A stretch of 39,165 bases of DNA from Arthrobacter sp. OV608. Its GTDB lineage: Bacteria; Actinomycetota; Actinomycetes; Actinomycetales; Micrococcaceae. The stretch is from positions 1 through 39,165 of the forward strand of contig FOEZ01000027.1 of NCBI GenBank assembly GCA_900110595.1. The letters are read 5' to 3'. This document shows, piece by piece, positions 31,389-38,973 of the stretch. The notes below the pieces were generated by a model. That model was given only the letters and a program-made list of their open reading frames with translations. It did not search any database and was not told the origin of the DNA. The stretch's first letter is position 1; every line of letters starts with the position of its first letter. A program made the position numbers and the translations under genes.

Positions 31389-33383
31389 TTGGTTTTTCCC
31401 TCGAAATGTTCCCGCATATCCCGGACCGGCCGTGCCTGGAAAGCAGTCCCGGTTGCAGCCGCGGCATCACTGACTGCGGCCGCACTCGCCTTTACCGGCG
31501 TCCCGCTGGCACAGGCAAACCCCGGCACCGCTCCCGGCCAGTCCGGCACAGAGCTCAAGCGCCAGGTGGAGAACCTGGACCGCGCACCGGTCGCCGTGCT
31601 GACGGACCAGGGCGTCACCCTGGGCTGGCGCATGCTGGGCCTGGACAAGGACAGCGTCGGCTTCCATGTGATCCGCGACGGCGTCCAGCTCACCGACGAG
31701 CCCATCCGGGACACCACCACCTACGTTGACCCGGCGGGTACCGCGACGTCGAAGTACGTCATCAAAACCGTGGGCAACGGCAACGGGCAGGACAAGCTCA
31801 GCGCCGAATTCACGCCGCTGGCCCAGAACTACCTGGCCATCAAGCTGGACAAGCCGGCCGACGGTGTCACCCCAACGGGGCAGGCGTACAGCTACACGGC
31901 CAATGACGCGAGCGTCGCTGACCTTGACGGCGACGGCACCTACGAAATCATCCAGCTTTGGAACCCCACCAACGCCCAGGACAACTCGAAGTCCGGCTAC
32001 ACGGGCAACGTGTACGTTGACGCCTACAAGATGGACGGCACCAGGCTGTGGCGCATCGACCTGGGCCGCAACATCCGCGCCGGCGCCCACTACACCCAGA
32101 TCCTTGCCTACGACTTCGACGGTGACGGCAAAGCCGAGGTGTCCATGAAGACGGCGGACGGCACCACAGACGGGGCCGGAACCGTGATCGGCGATGCTGC
32201 GGCGGACTACCGGAACAGCGCCGGCTATGTCCTCTCCGGCCCGGAATTCCTCACCGTGTTCAACGGCGCCGCCGGCACCATCATGGACACCGTGCCCTAC
32301 GATCCGCCACGCGGCAGCGTCTCTGCCTGGGGTGACGGCTACGGCAACCGCGTGGACCGCTTCCTGGCGGGCGTCGCCTACCTGGACGGCGAGCACCCGT
32401 CCATGATGTTCAGCCGCGGCTACTACACCCGCGCCGTCCTGGTCACCTACGACCTGGTGAACGGCAAACTGGTGAAGCGCTGGACGTTCGACTCAGACAT
32501 CGCCGGCGCCCAGTACAAGGGCCAGGGCAACCACAACATCTCCGTTGCGGACGTGGACCAGGACGGCAAGGACGAGTTTGTGTTCGGCTCCATGGCCATC
32601 GACGACGACGGCAAGCCGCTGTACAACACCAAGCTGGGCCACGGCGACGCCATCCACACCAGCGACCTGGATCCGTCCCGCCCTGGCCTGGAAACCTTCG
32701 CGGTGCACGAGAGCATGAGCCAGAGCGGCAACCGCGGCGCCACCTTCCGCGACGCTGCCACCGGCGAAATCCTCTGGAGCATTCCCGCCACCCGGGACAC
32801 GGGCCGCGGCGCCGCCGGGGACATCGACCCGCGCTATGCCGGCGCTGAAGGCTGGGCTGTAGGCGGGGACGCTGCCTGGAACTCCCCGGTGGGAGAACTG
32901 CGCTCCGCGAAGGGCGAGCTCATCGGGCAGAAGATCCCGGCAGCCAACTTCCTGGCATGGTGGGACGGCGACCTGCTCCGCGAAATCGTTGACCATGATT
33001 TCGACGCCGCAGCCGGTGTTGGTGTTCCCACCATTTCGAAGTGGAACTGGGAAACCGAGACCAGCGACAGGCTCCTGACCGCCACGGGCGCACGGACCAA
33101 CAACCACACCAAGGGCAACCCGTCCCTGCAGGCGGACCTCCTGGGTGACTGGCGAGAGGAACTGGCGTTCCCGTCGTCGGACAGCACGGAGCTGCGGATC
33201 TACACCAGCACCTCGCCCACTGAGGTCCGGCTCCGCACCCTGATGCATGATCCGATGTACCGGACGGGCGTTGCCCGCGAGGCCGTGGCGTACAACCAGC
33301 CGCCGCACCCGAGCTTCTTCATCGGCGAGGGCATGCAGACCCCCGCAGCGCCGTCGGTCTTCTACGCCGGCACGGACAAGTAA
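31389..33383 (+). CDS. Secreted rhamnogalacturonan lyase, PL11 family
   Basis: Cleaves the rhamnogalacturonan I backbone of pectin by beta-elimination outside the cell. The 664-aa product has a signal peptide (positively charged start, VPVAAAASLTAAALAFTG, cut after LAQA), an N-terminal strand-rich domain (LDRAPVAVLTDQGVTLGWR), and the PL11 propeller with calcium loops DLDGDGTYEI, DFDGDGKAEV and DVDQDGKDEF, plus KGNPSLQADLLGDWREE and HDPMYRTGVAREAVAYNQPPHPSF. The start is a TTG at 31389, chosen for AAAGGAG at eight bases and because the signal peptide begins there. Endo or exo action (YesW or YesX type) cannot be told. Confidence 0.93.
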   Translation: MVFPSKCSRISRTGRAWKAVPVAAAASLTAAALAFTGVPLAQANPGTAPGQSGTELKRQVENLDRAPVAVLTDQGVTLGWRMLGLDKDSVGFHVIRDGVQLTDEPIRDTTTYVDPAGTATSKYVIKTVGNGNGQDKLSAEFTPLAQNYLAIKLDKPADGVTPTGQAYSYTANDASVADLDGDGTYEIIQLWNPTNAQDNSKSGYTGNVYVDAYKMDGTRLWRIDLGRNIRAGAHYTQILAYDFDGDGKAEVSMKTADGTTDGAGTVIGDAAADYRNSAGYVLSGPEFLTVFNGAAGTIMDTVPYDPPRGSVSAWGDGYGNRVDRFLAGVAYLDGEHPSMMFSRGYYTRAVLVTYDLVNGKLVKRWTFDSDIAGAQYKGQGNHNISVADVDQDGKDEFVFGSMAIDDDGKPLYNTKLGHGDAIHTSDLDPSRPGLETFAVHESMSQSGNRGATFRDAATGEILWSIPATRDTGRGAAGDIDPRYAGAEGWAVGGDAAWNSPVGELRSAKGELIGQKIPAANFLAWWDGDLLREIVDHDFDAAAGVGVPTISKWNWETETSDRLLTATGARTNNHTKGNPSLQADLLGDWREELAFPSSDSTELRIYTSTSPTEVRLRTLMHDPMYRTGVAREAVAYNQPPHPSFFIGEGMQTPAAPSVFYAGTDK

Positions 33384-33403
33384 CAACGGCACGGCAATAA
33401 CGG

Positions 33404-33450
33404 CAAAGCGCCGCCCGCCCCGGGGGAAGGGCAGGCGGCGCTTTGTTGTT
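33404..33450 (+). terminator. Rho-independent terminator of the lyase gene
   Basis: A 17-bp stem (33404-33420 with 33429-33445, one C-A mismatch) closed by an 8-nt loop and followed by TTGTT, 20 bp after the stop. Confidence 0.88.
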
Positions 33451-33517
33451 CCCGTGAACATCCCGGCCGGCGGGGAACCTCCGACGCCGGGACGTCCTTC
33501 ACGCGGTCAGGTTGCGG

Positions 33518-34507
33518 TCAGTGCTGGCCGAGGTTGCCGCCTACGGGCGGCAGGCCGCCGTCCGGCCGGCGCTCGCTCTCGCGCCGTTCGCCGGCGCTCA
33601 GGTTCTCACCCTCAAGCGTCTCGTCCGACTCACCGGTGGTGTCCACCAGGCCGTTGGTCTGGTCGAAGGCGTGGCCGATCCTGTCATCACCCAGGTCCGC
33701 CACTGAACCGGTGGAGCCGGCCGCCGACGTTGTGCCTGTAGTTGTGGCGCCTGTTCCCAGGGTGTCTGTTCCCAGGGCGCCCGTTCCCGTGGTGCCGGTG
33801 CTTGGGGCCTCGGTAGCGGTGGTGTCGGTGGTCAGTGGCGTGACGGTGACGGGCTCCCCGGGGGTCACTGGCGTTACCGTTTCGTCGGCAGCTTCCGTAG
33901 TGCCCTTGTTGGTGCCGGCGGCCATTGCTGCAGCCGCGCCTGCTGCCGCTGCCAGGCCCACGCCTGCAGCTACCTTGCCGGATACGCCGGCCTTGCCCGA
34001 ATCGCCGCGCGATCCTGCCGCATCCTCGACACCCGGCGTGCCGACGGGCGCTCCGGAGCTGACACTGCCGCGCCACGCGCCGCTGGCATAGCCCTCGTCC
34101 TCGATGAATTCCTTGAACCGCTGCAGGTCTGCCTCGGCCTGGCGGTCCACTACGTTGAGCTTGTCGCCCACCTTCTCAATGATTCCTTCGGGCTCGTATT
34201 CGAGCGTCAGCTGGATGGAGGTCTGGCCGCCGCCGACGTCCTCGAAGTCCACGGAGCCGGCGTTAGTGGCGCCTTCGGTGGCTGCCCATGCCACTTTGCG
34301 GTCCGGGACCTGCTCCAGGATTTTGGCTTCCCATTGCCTGCGGACGCCGCCGATCTCGGCTACCCACTGCAGGCGGTCGTCACTGAGCTGCGTCACGCTC
34401 TTGACGCCGCCCATGAAATGCGGGAATTCCTCGAACTGGGTCCACTGGTTGTAAGCGGTGCTCACCGGTACGTTCACCAGAATGCGTTTTTCCACCTTCG
34501 TGCTCAT
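33518..34507 (-). CDS. SRPBCC-domain protein with Ala/Thr-rich extension
   Basis: A 329-aa protein. Residues 1-145 are an SRPBCC (polyketide cyclase/START-like) ligand-binding fold: VEKRILVNVPVSTAYNQWTQ, FPHFMGGVKSVTQL, WEAKILEQVPDRKVAWAA, FIEDEGYASGAWRG. A ~25-residue Ala/Gly segment (KVAAGVGLAAAAGAAAAMAAG) follows, then a Thr/Gly-rich low-complexity stretch, then the tail GHAFDQTNGLVDTTGES to GENLSAGERR. The tail recurs in the next gene. AAGGAG stands five bases before the ATG. Function unknown; related proteins appear in stress-linked clusters. Confidence 0.85.
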   Translation of the reverse strand: MSTKVEKRILVNVPVSTAYNQWTQFEEFPHFMGGVKSVTQLSDDRLQWVAEIGGVRRQWEAKILEQVPDRKVAWAATEGATNAGSVDFEDVGGGQTSIQLTLEYEPEGIIEKVGDKLNVVDRQAEADLQRFKEFIEDEGYASGAWRGSVSSGAPVGTPGVEDAAGSRGDSGKAGVSGKVAAGVGLAAAAGAAAAMAAGTNKGTTEAADETVTPVTPGEPVTVTPLTTDTTATEAPSTGTTGTGALGTDTLGTGATTTGTTSAAGSTGSVADLGDDRIGHAFDQTNGLVDTTGESDETLEGENLSAGERRESERRPDGGLPPVGGNLGQH

Positions 34508-34623
34508 AACGTCTCCTTCGCTGTGTCACCGGAAACTGATGATTCCGTAAAAAATCATCAGCATGCTTACCAACATACCTTTTGAGGGCGGAGGTTGCCA
34601 GAGCCGGTTCCGGGAAGCAGACG

Positions 34624-35265
34624 TCAGAAGCCCATCACATCGGAGCCGCCGGGAGTTGGCGGAAGGCCCCGGCTGTGCTCCTCCCTTTGCCGGCGTTCGG
34701 CGGCACTGTAGTTCTCGCCGTCGGCCGTTCCGCCCGATTCGCCTTCAAGATCGACCAGGCCGTTGGTCTGATCGAAGGGGTGCTCAAACCGATAGTCCTG
34801 GCGCCACCCGCTTGAAGAATCCGCCGGGCCCCGGGCAGACGTGGAGCGGTCCTGGCGCTCGACAAATTCCTTGAACTGCTTCAGGTCGTGTTCCGCCTGG
34901 CGGCCGACGACGTGGAGCAGGTCGCCCACCCGTTCCACCACACCCGCCGGCTTGTATTCAAGGGTCAGAGCCAGCTCTGTCCTGTTGCCGCCGGCATCCT
35001 TGAAATCGACCGCGCCGGAGTTGGTAACGCCTTCGAGGGCAGCCCAGGCCACTCTGCGGGCGGGGATCTGCTCAAGGATTTTGGCGTCCCATTCCCGGCG
35101 TACTCCCGCGATGTGGGCCACCCACTTCAGGCGGTCATTGCCCACCCGGGTCACGCTGTCCACGCCCGCCATGAAATGCGGGAACTCCTCGAACCGCGTC
35201 CACTGGCTGTAGGCGGTGCCCGCCGGTACATCGACCACAATCCGTTTCTCCACTTTCGTGCTCAC
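34624..35265 (-). CDS. SRPBCC-domain protein, paralog
   Basis: A 213-aa paralog of the preceding protein: VEKRIVVDVPAGTAYSQWTR, FPHFMAGVDSVTRV, WDAKILEQIPARRVAWAA, then a short linker and the same tail EHPFDQTNGLVDLEGES to GENYSAAERR. It lacks the Ala-rich and Thr/Gly-rich parts. Start: a GTG at 35265, aligned with the paralog's start and with the same AAGGAG spacing of five bases; the ATG one codon before would leave only two. The pair is in the same direction, 116 bp apart, and reads as a tandem duplication. Confidence 0.85.
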   Translation of the reverse strand: MSTKVEKRIVVDVPAGTAYSQWTRFEEFPHFMAGVDSVTRVGNDRLKWVAHIAGVRREWDAKILEQIPARRVAWAALEGVTNSGAVDFKDAGGNRTELALTLEYKPAGVVERVGDLLHVVGRQAEHDLKQFKEFVERQDRSTSARGPADSSSGWRQDYRFEHPFDQTNGLVDLEGESGGTADGENYSAAERRQREEHSRGLPPTPGGSDVMGF

Positions 35266-35362
35266 CATGTCTCCTTTGACTGAACCGAATCCGATGAAGA
35301 ACTGAGGTCATCAGCAGTTCCAGTCTCCTCCGCCCGGACCCGGCCCACCACCCTGTAAACCA

Positions 35363-35430
35363 CCCCAACTGGGTCGCACTTAACGCTGTGAAAACGCGGA
35401 ATCACGGCGTTAAATGCGACCCAGTTGGGG
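35363..35430. repeat. 68-bp near-perfect palindrome
   Basis: Arms 35363-35386 and 35407-35430 pair over 24 bp with a single mismatch; five further pairs (one G-T) extend the stem to a 10-nt loop. It lies 25 bp past the stop of the small minus-strand gene and ~95 bp upstream of the SRPBCC gene. It may end the small transcript, but its length and lack of T-run suggest a dispersed repeat. Only one copy is in the window. Confidence 0.85.
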
Positions 35431-35455
35431 CAAAGGGCTGGCCGGGAGGCGCCGG

Positions 35456-35608
35456 CTATTGATCGCCGGGGGAAGTGGCGTCCGGGGTGTCCGGTCCTTC
35501 GGCGGGATCCTGGCTGTGCACCCTGATTTCCGTGGCATCGGCATCGGGATCGCCCTCGGCAGGTGCCTCGGTATGGACCCGCTCATCCTGCAGGGGATTT
35601 TCGCTCAT
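35456..35608 (-). CDS. 50-aa acidic protein, unknown function
   Basis: A small hydrophilic product beginning MSENPLQDERVHTEAPAEGD and ending TSPGDQ, rich in Asp, Glu and Pro, with no hydrophobic segment. AGGAG lies six bases before the ATG, and the start codon, ribosome site and compact frame make a real gene likely. It is on the same strand as the SRPBCC pair, behind the palindrome. I know no family for it. Confidence 0.62.
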   Translation of the reverse strand: MSENPLQDERVHTEAPAEGDPDADATEIRVHSQDPAEGPDTPDATSPGDQ

Positions 35609-35820
35609 GACTGCTCCTGACCGCGCCGGGGGTTTTCGGTACAGATCATTCAGCGCTCCCCGGTGCGGCCTGTCAAGGACCCGCGGCGGCTCTGGCCGGG
35701 CGCGGCCTTCTGTGCTGGACTAGGGGTGCAGTGGCACCAAGCGCCGTCCGGCCGCGGGCGGCACCTTTTCCAATCAGAACATGGACGGCCGGCGCTGACC
35801 GGCCATTGGAAGGAACACTC

Positions 35821-36432
35821 ATGGCACCGTTCAAGATCGGATACTTCGTGGGGAGCCTCGCTACCGGCTCCATCAACCGGGTCCTCTCCCAGGCATTGAT
35901 CAAACTGGCTCCCGAGGACCTGGAGTTCACAGAGATTCCCATCAAGGACCTACCCCTGTACAGCTACGACTACGACGCCGATTTTCCGCCCGAAGGCCGC
36001 GCCCTCAAAGAGGCCATTGAAGCGTCTGACGGAATCCTGTTCGTGTCCCCGGAGTACAACCGTTCCATTCCCGGCGCCCTCAAAAATGCCATCGACTGGG
36101 GCTCCCGGCCGTGGGGGAGCAACTCGTTCGCCCGCAAGCCCACCGGCATCATCGGCGCCTCGGTGGGCAGCATCGGGACCGCGGTGATGCAGTCCTCGTT
36201 CCGCAGCGTCCTCAGCTTCCTGGATGCGCCGCAGCTCAACGCCCCGGAGGCCTACATCCATTACAACGCCGAGGTGTTCGGTGAGGGCGGCGAGGTCAAG
36301 GACGAAGGGACCGCCAAGTTCCTGCGCCACTACATGGACGAGTACGGCGCGTTTGTTGCCCGCGTCCTGGCCGCGAACGCACCCGGCCACATTGGCGACC
36401 TGGAACCGGATGAGGCGAAACTCTCCCGGTAG
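35821..36432 (+). CDS. NADPH-dependent FMN reductase family protein
   Basis: A 203-aa flavodoxin-fold flavoprotein. FMN phosphate loop VGSLATGSINRVL at residues 9-22, then IPIKDLPLYSYDYD and the family motif SPEYNRSIPGALKNAIDWGS at ~78-97, with GIIGASVGSIGTAVMQ. Relatives reduce quinones, azo compounds, chromate or free FMN with NAD(P)H. AAGGAA stands seven bases before the ATG. TAGGGT about 100 bp upstream could be its -10. A terminator follows. Confidence 0.92.
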   Translation: MAPFKIGYFVGSLATGSINRVLSQALIKLAPEDLEFTEIPIKDLPLYSYDYDADFPPEGRALKEAIEASDGILFVSPEYNRSIPGALKNAIDWGSRPWGSNSFARKPTGIIGASVGSIGTAVMQSSFRSVLSFLDAPQLNAPEAYIHYNAEVFGEGGEVKDEGTAKFLRHYMDEYGAFVARVLAANAPGHIGDLEPDEAKLSR

Positions 36433-36450
36433 CAGGGCCACCCAGGTTTA

Positions 36451-36485
36451 CGGATGCCCGCCGTCCCAGCGATGGCGGGCATCCG
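36451..36485. terminator. Hairpin between convergent genes
   Basis: CGGATGCCCGCC (36451-36462) and its complement (36474-36485) form a perfect 12-bp stem with an 11-nt loop, followed by GGTCTT. It separates the FMN reductase from the ATPase-domain gene. Confidence 0.72.
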
Positions 36486-36490
36486 GGTCT

Positions 36491-36964
36491 TCAGTCCAGC
36501 GGCAGGGTAACCGTCACGCTGGTGCCCCGGCCGGGGGCGGAGGAGATGTCCACGGTGCCGCCGGCCTCATGGACGGCCACGGACATCAGCCGGAGGCCAT
36601 AACCGTGGTGACGGCCGCACGTGGCGAGCTTGCTGTCAAAGCCCGTGCCGTCGTCGGACACCACAAGGCGGATCCCGTGGTCCACCGCGGCGAGCTGGAC
36701 ATTAAGGTGCGATGCTCCTGAGTACTTGTAGGCGTTGCTGAGAGCCTCGCGTGCCGACTGGTACAGAAGGGACGCGCAGTCCGCGGGAATCTCGATGCCC
36801 CAATGGGGGGTGTCCCAGTGGACCGCGGTCCCGTGCTGGCGCAGAGGCACCGTAAGCCGGTCGATGCAGCCGGCAAGCCCCAAAGTGTGGAAGTCGAGCG
36901 GATGACTGTCCGTCAGCACTCCCGCTACGGCTGTGACTTCATCAATTACTGCCTTGTGTCCCAT
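36491..36964 (-). CDS. Orphan histidine-kinase ATPase domain
   Basis: A 157-aa protein matching only the C-terminal part of NarL-partner (HisKA_3) sensor kinases: HPLDFHTLGLAGCIDRL, the N box in QSAREALSNAYKYSGASH, the G1 box SDDGTGFD, and GYGLRLMSVAVHEAGG. The phosphorylated-His helix and any sensor domain are missing. The start at MGHKAVIDEV has AGGAAG a few bases upstream; an open frame reaches back to 37075 but lacks a kinase H box. It may be a remnant of a sensor kinase, or an anti-sigma-like or regulatory ATPase. No response regulator is adjacent. Confidence 0.72.
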   Translation of the reverse strand: MGHKAVIDEVTAVAGVLTDSHPLDFHTLGLAGCIDRLTVPLRQHGTAVHWDTPHWGIEIPADCASLLYQSAREALSNAYKYSGASHLNVQLAAVDHGIRLVVSDDGTGFDSKLATCGRHHGYGLRLMSVAVHEAGGTVDISSAPGRGTSVTVTLPLD

Positions 36965-37148
36965 GACTTCCTGCTCCCCACAAGCTGGTTGGTCCGTTGC
37001 CTCTGTTGGTTCGATGGCTCCAGAGTGGACCTGCAACGTCAATGGTCGGCAAGGTTTCCCGCAAGATCGCATCAATTCTGCGCGGCGGGTGCGAAAGGGC
37101 CTTTTCGGAGGGAACCGGACGGTAAAACCAGCCCTTGTGGGGACGCCG

Positions 37149-37177
37149 GATGGCTGCCGGCCATGCCGGCAGCCATC
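37149..37177 (-). terminator. Terminator of the HTH gene
   Basis: GATGGCTGCCGGC (37149-37161) with loop CAT and exact complement 37165-37177, five bases past the HTH stop in the minus direction. No T-run follows, so it may slow rather than end transcription. Confidence 0.6.
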
Positions 37178-37181
37178 GAGG

Positions 37182-37445
37182 TTAACTTGCGTCCGGCGCC
37201 AAAGCGTAGAAGGGCGTGCAGCCCTCCCGGGTTCCGGGGGAGATATCGGAGCGGACCATTGAGGCGCGTTCCAGGGCAGCCAAGTGGTACCTCACGGCGT
37301 CCCGCGAGGCAAAGATTCCACTGCTGATGTCCGCCACCTTGCTGGCGCCGTTGCGTGCAAGGTAATCGACGATCATCGACCTGACAGGGCTGCGGCGGTA
37401 GGGGGCGTGGAGGGCACTTGCGCGGGTCTGGAGGTTAGTGCTCAT
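37182..37445 (-). CDS. Small helix-turn-helix regulator, ArsR-like
   Basis: An 87-aa protein with a winged helix: RSMIVDYLARNGASKVADIS, then FASRDAVRYHLAALERASMV as the recognition helix. No metal-binding ELCVC motif is seen. It starts 12 bp after the symporter stop on the same strand (GGGGAG before the ATG), so it is probably its operon partner and regulator. Ligand unknown. Confidence 0.82.
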   Translation of the reverse strand: MSTNLQTRASALHAPYRRSPVRSMIVDYLARNGASKVADISSGIFASRDAVRYHLAALERASMVRSDISPGTREGCTPFYALAPDAS

Positions 37446-37457
37446 TGTGCGCTCCCC

Positions 37458-38777
37458 TCACCGTACCGAAGCGTGCGCTGGCGTCCCGACCGCCACGTCG
37501 GTGGGATGGATGCCTGCGGGAGGCTCCGCCGTCGTGCTGTCCGTGGCCTTGCTGTCCGTGGCCGAGGGGGCGCGGTCATGGTTCCGGCCTATGACGGCGG
37601 TGGCGATGGCGTTGCCCAGGATGTTGGTGGCGGTGCGGCCCATGTCCAGGAGCTGGTCGATGACCAGCAGGACGCCGATGCCGGCTGCGGGGATACCGAA
37701 GGCAGGCACGACGGCGGCAACCACCACGAGTGAGCCGCGCGGCACACCGGCCATGCCTTTGCTGCTGAGCAGGAGCATGGCGGTCATCGCGATCTGCTGG
37801 CCAAGGTCCATGTCGATGCCGTACGCGTTGAGAAGGAAGACCGACGCGAACGTCATGTACATCATGGAACCGTCAACGTTGAACGAGTAGCCGAGGGGCA
37901 GGACAAAGCCCGTGGTGCGCTTGGCAATCCCGAACCTGGTGAGGCCGTCGATGAGCTTGGGCAGGGCGGCTTCGCTGCTGGAGGTGGCGAATGCGATCAC
38001 CATGGGTTCGCGGACGAGGCGGACCAGGCGGAAGGCGGACTTGCCGAGGAAGGCCACGGCAACGGCGATCATCACCACCCAGAGGGCGGACAGTGACAGG
38101 TAGAACCCGCCGATGAACGAGGCGTACGTGGCAAAGGCATCGAGTCCCTGGGCGGTAAAAGCTGCCGCGATGCCGGCGAAGACGCCTACGGGAGCCGCCT
38201 TCATGACGTACCCGGTGACCTTGAGCATCACGCCCATCAGCTCGTCGATCGCGTCGGCGATCGAGGACCGGCCCCGCTTGCGCAGGTTCAGCAGGGCAAT
38301 CCCGAACAGTGCGCCGAACACCAGGATCTGGAGGGGGTTGTTGGCCGTCAGGGCAGCGAAAACGCTGGTGGGAATGATGTGGGTGACGAATTCCGCGTAG
38401 TCAAGGGGCTTAGTTTCCATGCCTGCGTCACCGCCGGGAACCAGGTTCAGGCCATGTCCAACGTTGAGCACATGGGCTGTGATGAAGCCGAAGGCTCCCA
38501 CCAGGACCGAGGCGGAAAGGAACCAGACCATGGAGCGGCCGAAGAGCTTTCCCACACCGGCGGATTTCGCGGCTCCTGCGATGCCCGAAACCAGGGTGGC
38601 GAAAATCAGCGGCGCAATGATCATCTTGATCAGGTTGAGGAACATGTGCGTCACGGTGTCCAGGACCGACACAACGGATCCGCGCGGCCCGGTTGGGAGC
38701 AGCCAGTGGAACAGCAGTCCGCTGGCGATTCCGACCACGAGCGCTGCCAGTATCCACATGGTTGATTTGTTCTTCAT
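37458..38777 (-). CDS. Dicarboxylate/amino acid:cation symporter (DAACS)
   Basis: A 439-aa carrier, more distant from the two DctA paralogs. Family motifs: NLIKMIIAPLIFATLVSGI, FATSSSEAALPKLID (serine-rich reentrant loop), GYSFNVDGSMMYMTFAS, and NILGNAIATAVIGRNHD; a polar tail follows. Start at MKNKSTMW with AAAGGA at six bases; a TTG two codons earlier is not needed. It lies downstream of an aspartate ammonia-lyase gene on the same strand, suggesting uptake of aspartate or release of fumarate. The HTH gene follows. Confidence 0.92.
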   Translation of the reverse strand: MKNKSTMWILAALVVGIASGLLFHWLLPTGPRGSVVSVLDTVTHMFLNLIKMIIAPLIFATLVSGIAGAAKSAGVGKLFGRSMVWFLSASVLVGAFGFITAHVLNVGHGLNLVPGGDAGMETKPLDYAEFVTHIIPTSVFAALTANNPLQILVFGALFGIALLNLRKRGRSSIADAIDELMGVMLKVTGYVMKAAPVGVFAGIAAAFTAQGLDAFATYASFIGGFYLSLSALWVVMIAVAVAFLGKSAFRLVRLVREPMVIAFATSSSEAALPKLIDGLTRFGIAKRTTGFVLPLGYSFNVDGSMMYMTFASVFLLNAYGIDMDLGQQIAMTAMLLLSSKGMAGVPRGSLVVVAAVVPAFGIPAAGIGVLLVIDQLLDMGRTATNILGNAIATAVIGRNHDRAPSATDSKATDSTTAEPPAGIHPTDVAVGTPAHASVR

Positions 38778-38876
38778 GCTCAATCCTTTGGTTCAGGCCG
38801 GGCTGGCGGCCCGGTAGCGGAACGGTCCTCGTCATCGAGTGCCGTTTTTCTTTGCCCCGGCCCGGAATGCGGGCAC

Positions 38877-38897
38877 GTCAATGTGCCCCTGTTCGGG
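38877..38897. repeat. Intergenic motif shared with 5852-5872
   Basis: GTCAATGTGCCCCTG followed by TTCGGG, 19 of 21 bases as in the glxR-gcl gap, here in the aspA-symporter gap about 110 bp upstream of the symporter start. In both places it precedes a minus-strand gene for two- to four-carbon acid metabolism. Confidence 0.55.
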
Positions 38898-38922
38898 ATG
38901 GGGTGGGGAGGGTGTGCTGCCT

Positions 38923-38944
38923 GGTGGTTGAGCTTGTCGAAACC
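38923..38944. repeat. Dispersed intergenic repeat
   Basis: The core GGTTGAGCTTGTCGAAACC (38926-38944), preceded by GGT, is a repeat I know from many Arthrobacter-type intergenic regions. A decayed relative is at 6812-6868. It lies 29 bp past the aspA stop. Confidence 0.6.
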
Positions 38945-38973
38945 GGGTTTGGGTTTGGCTCAACTGCCGGTGG

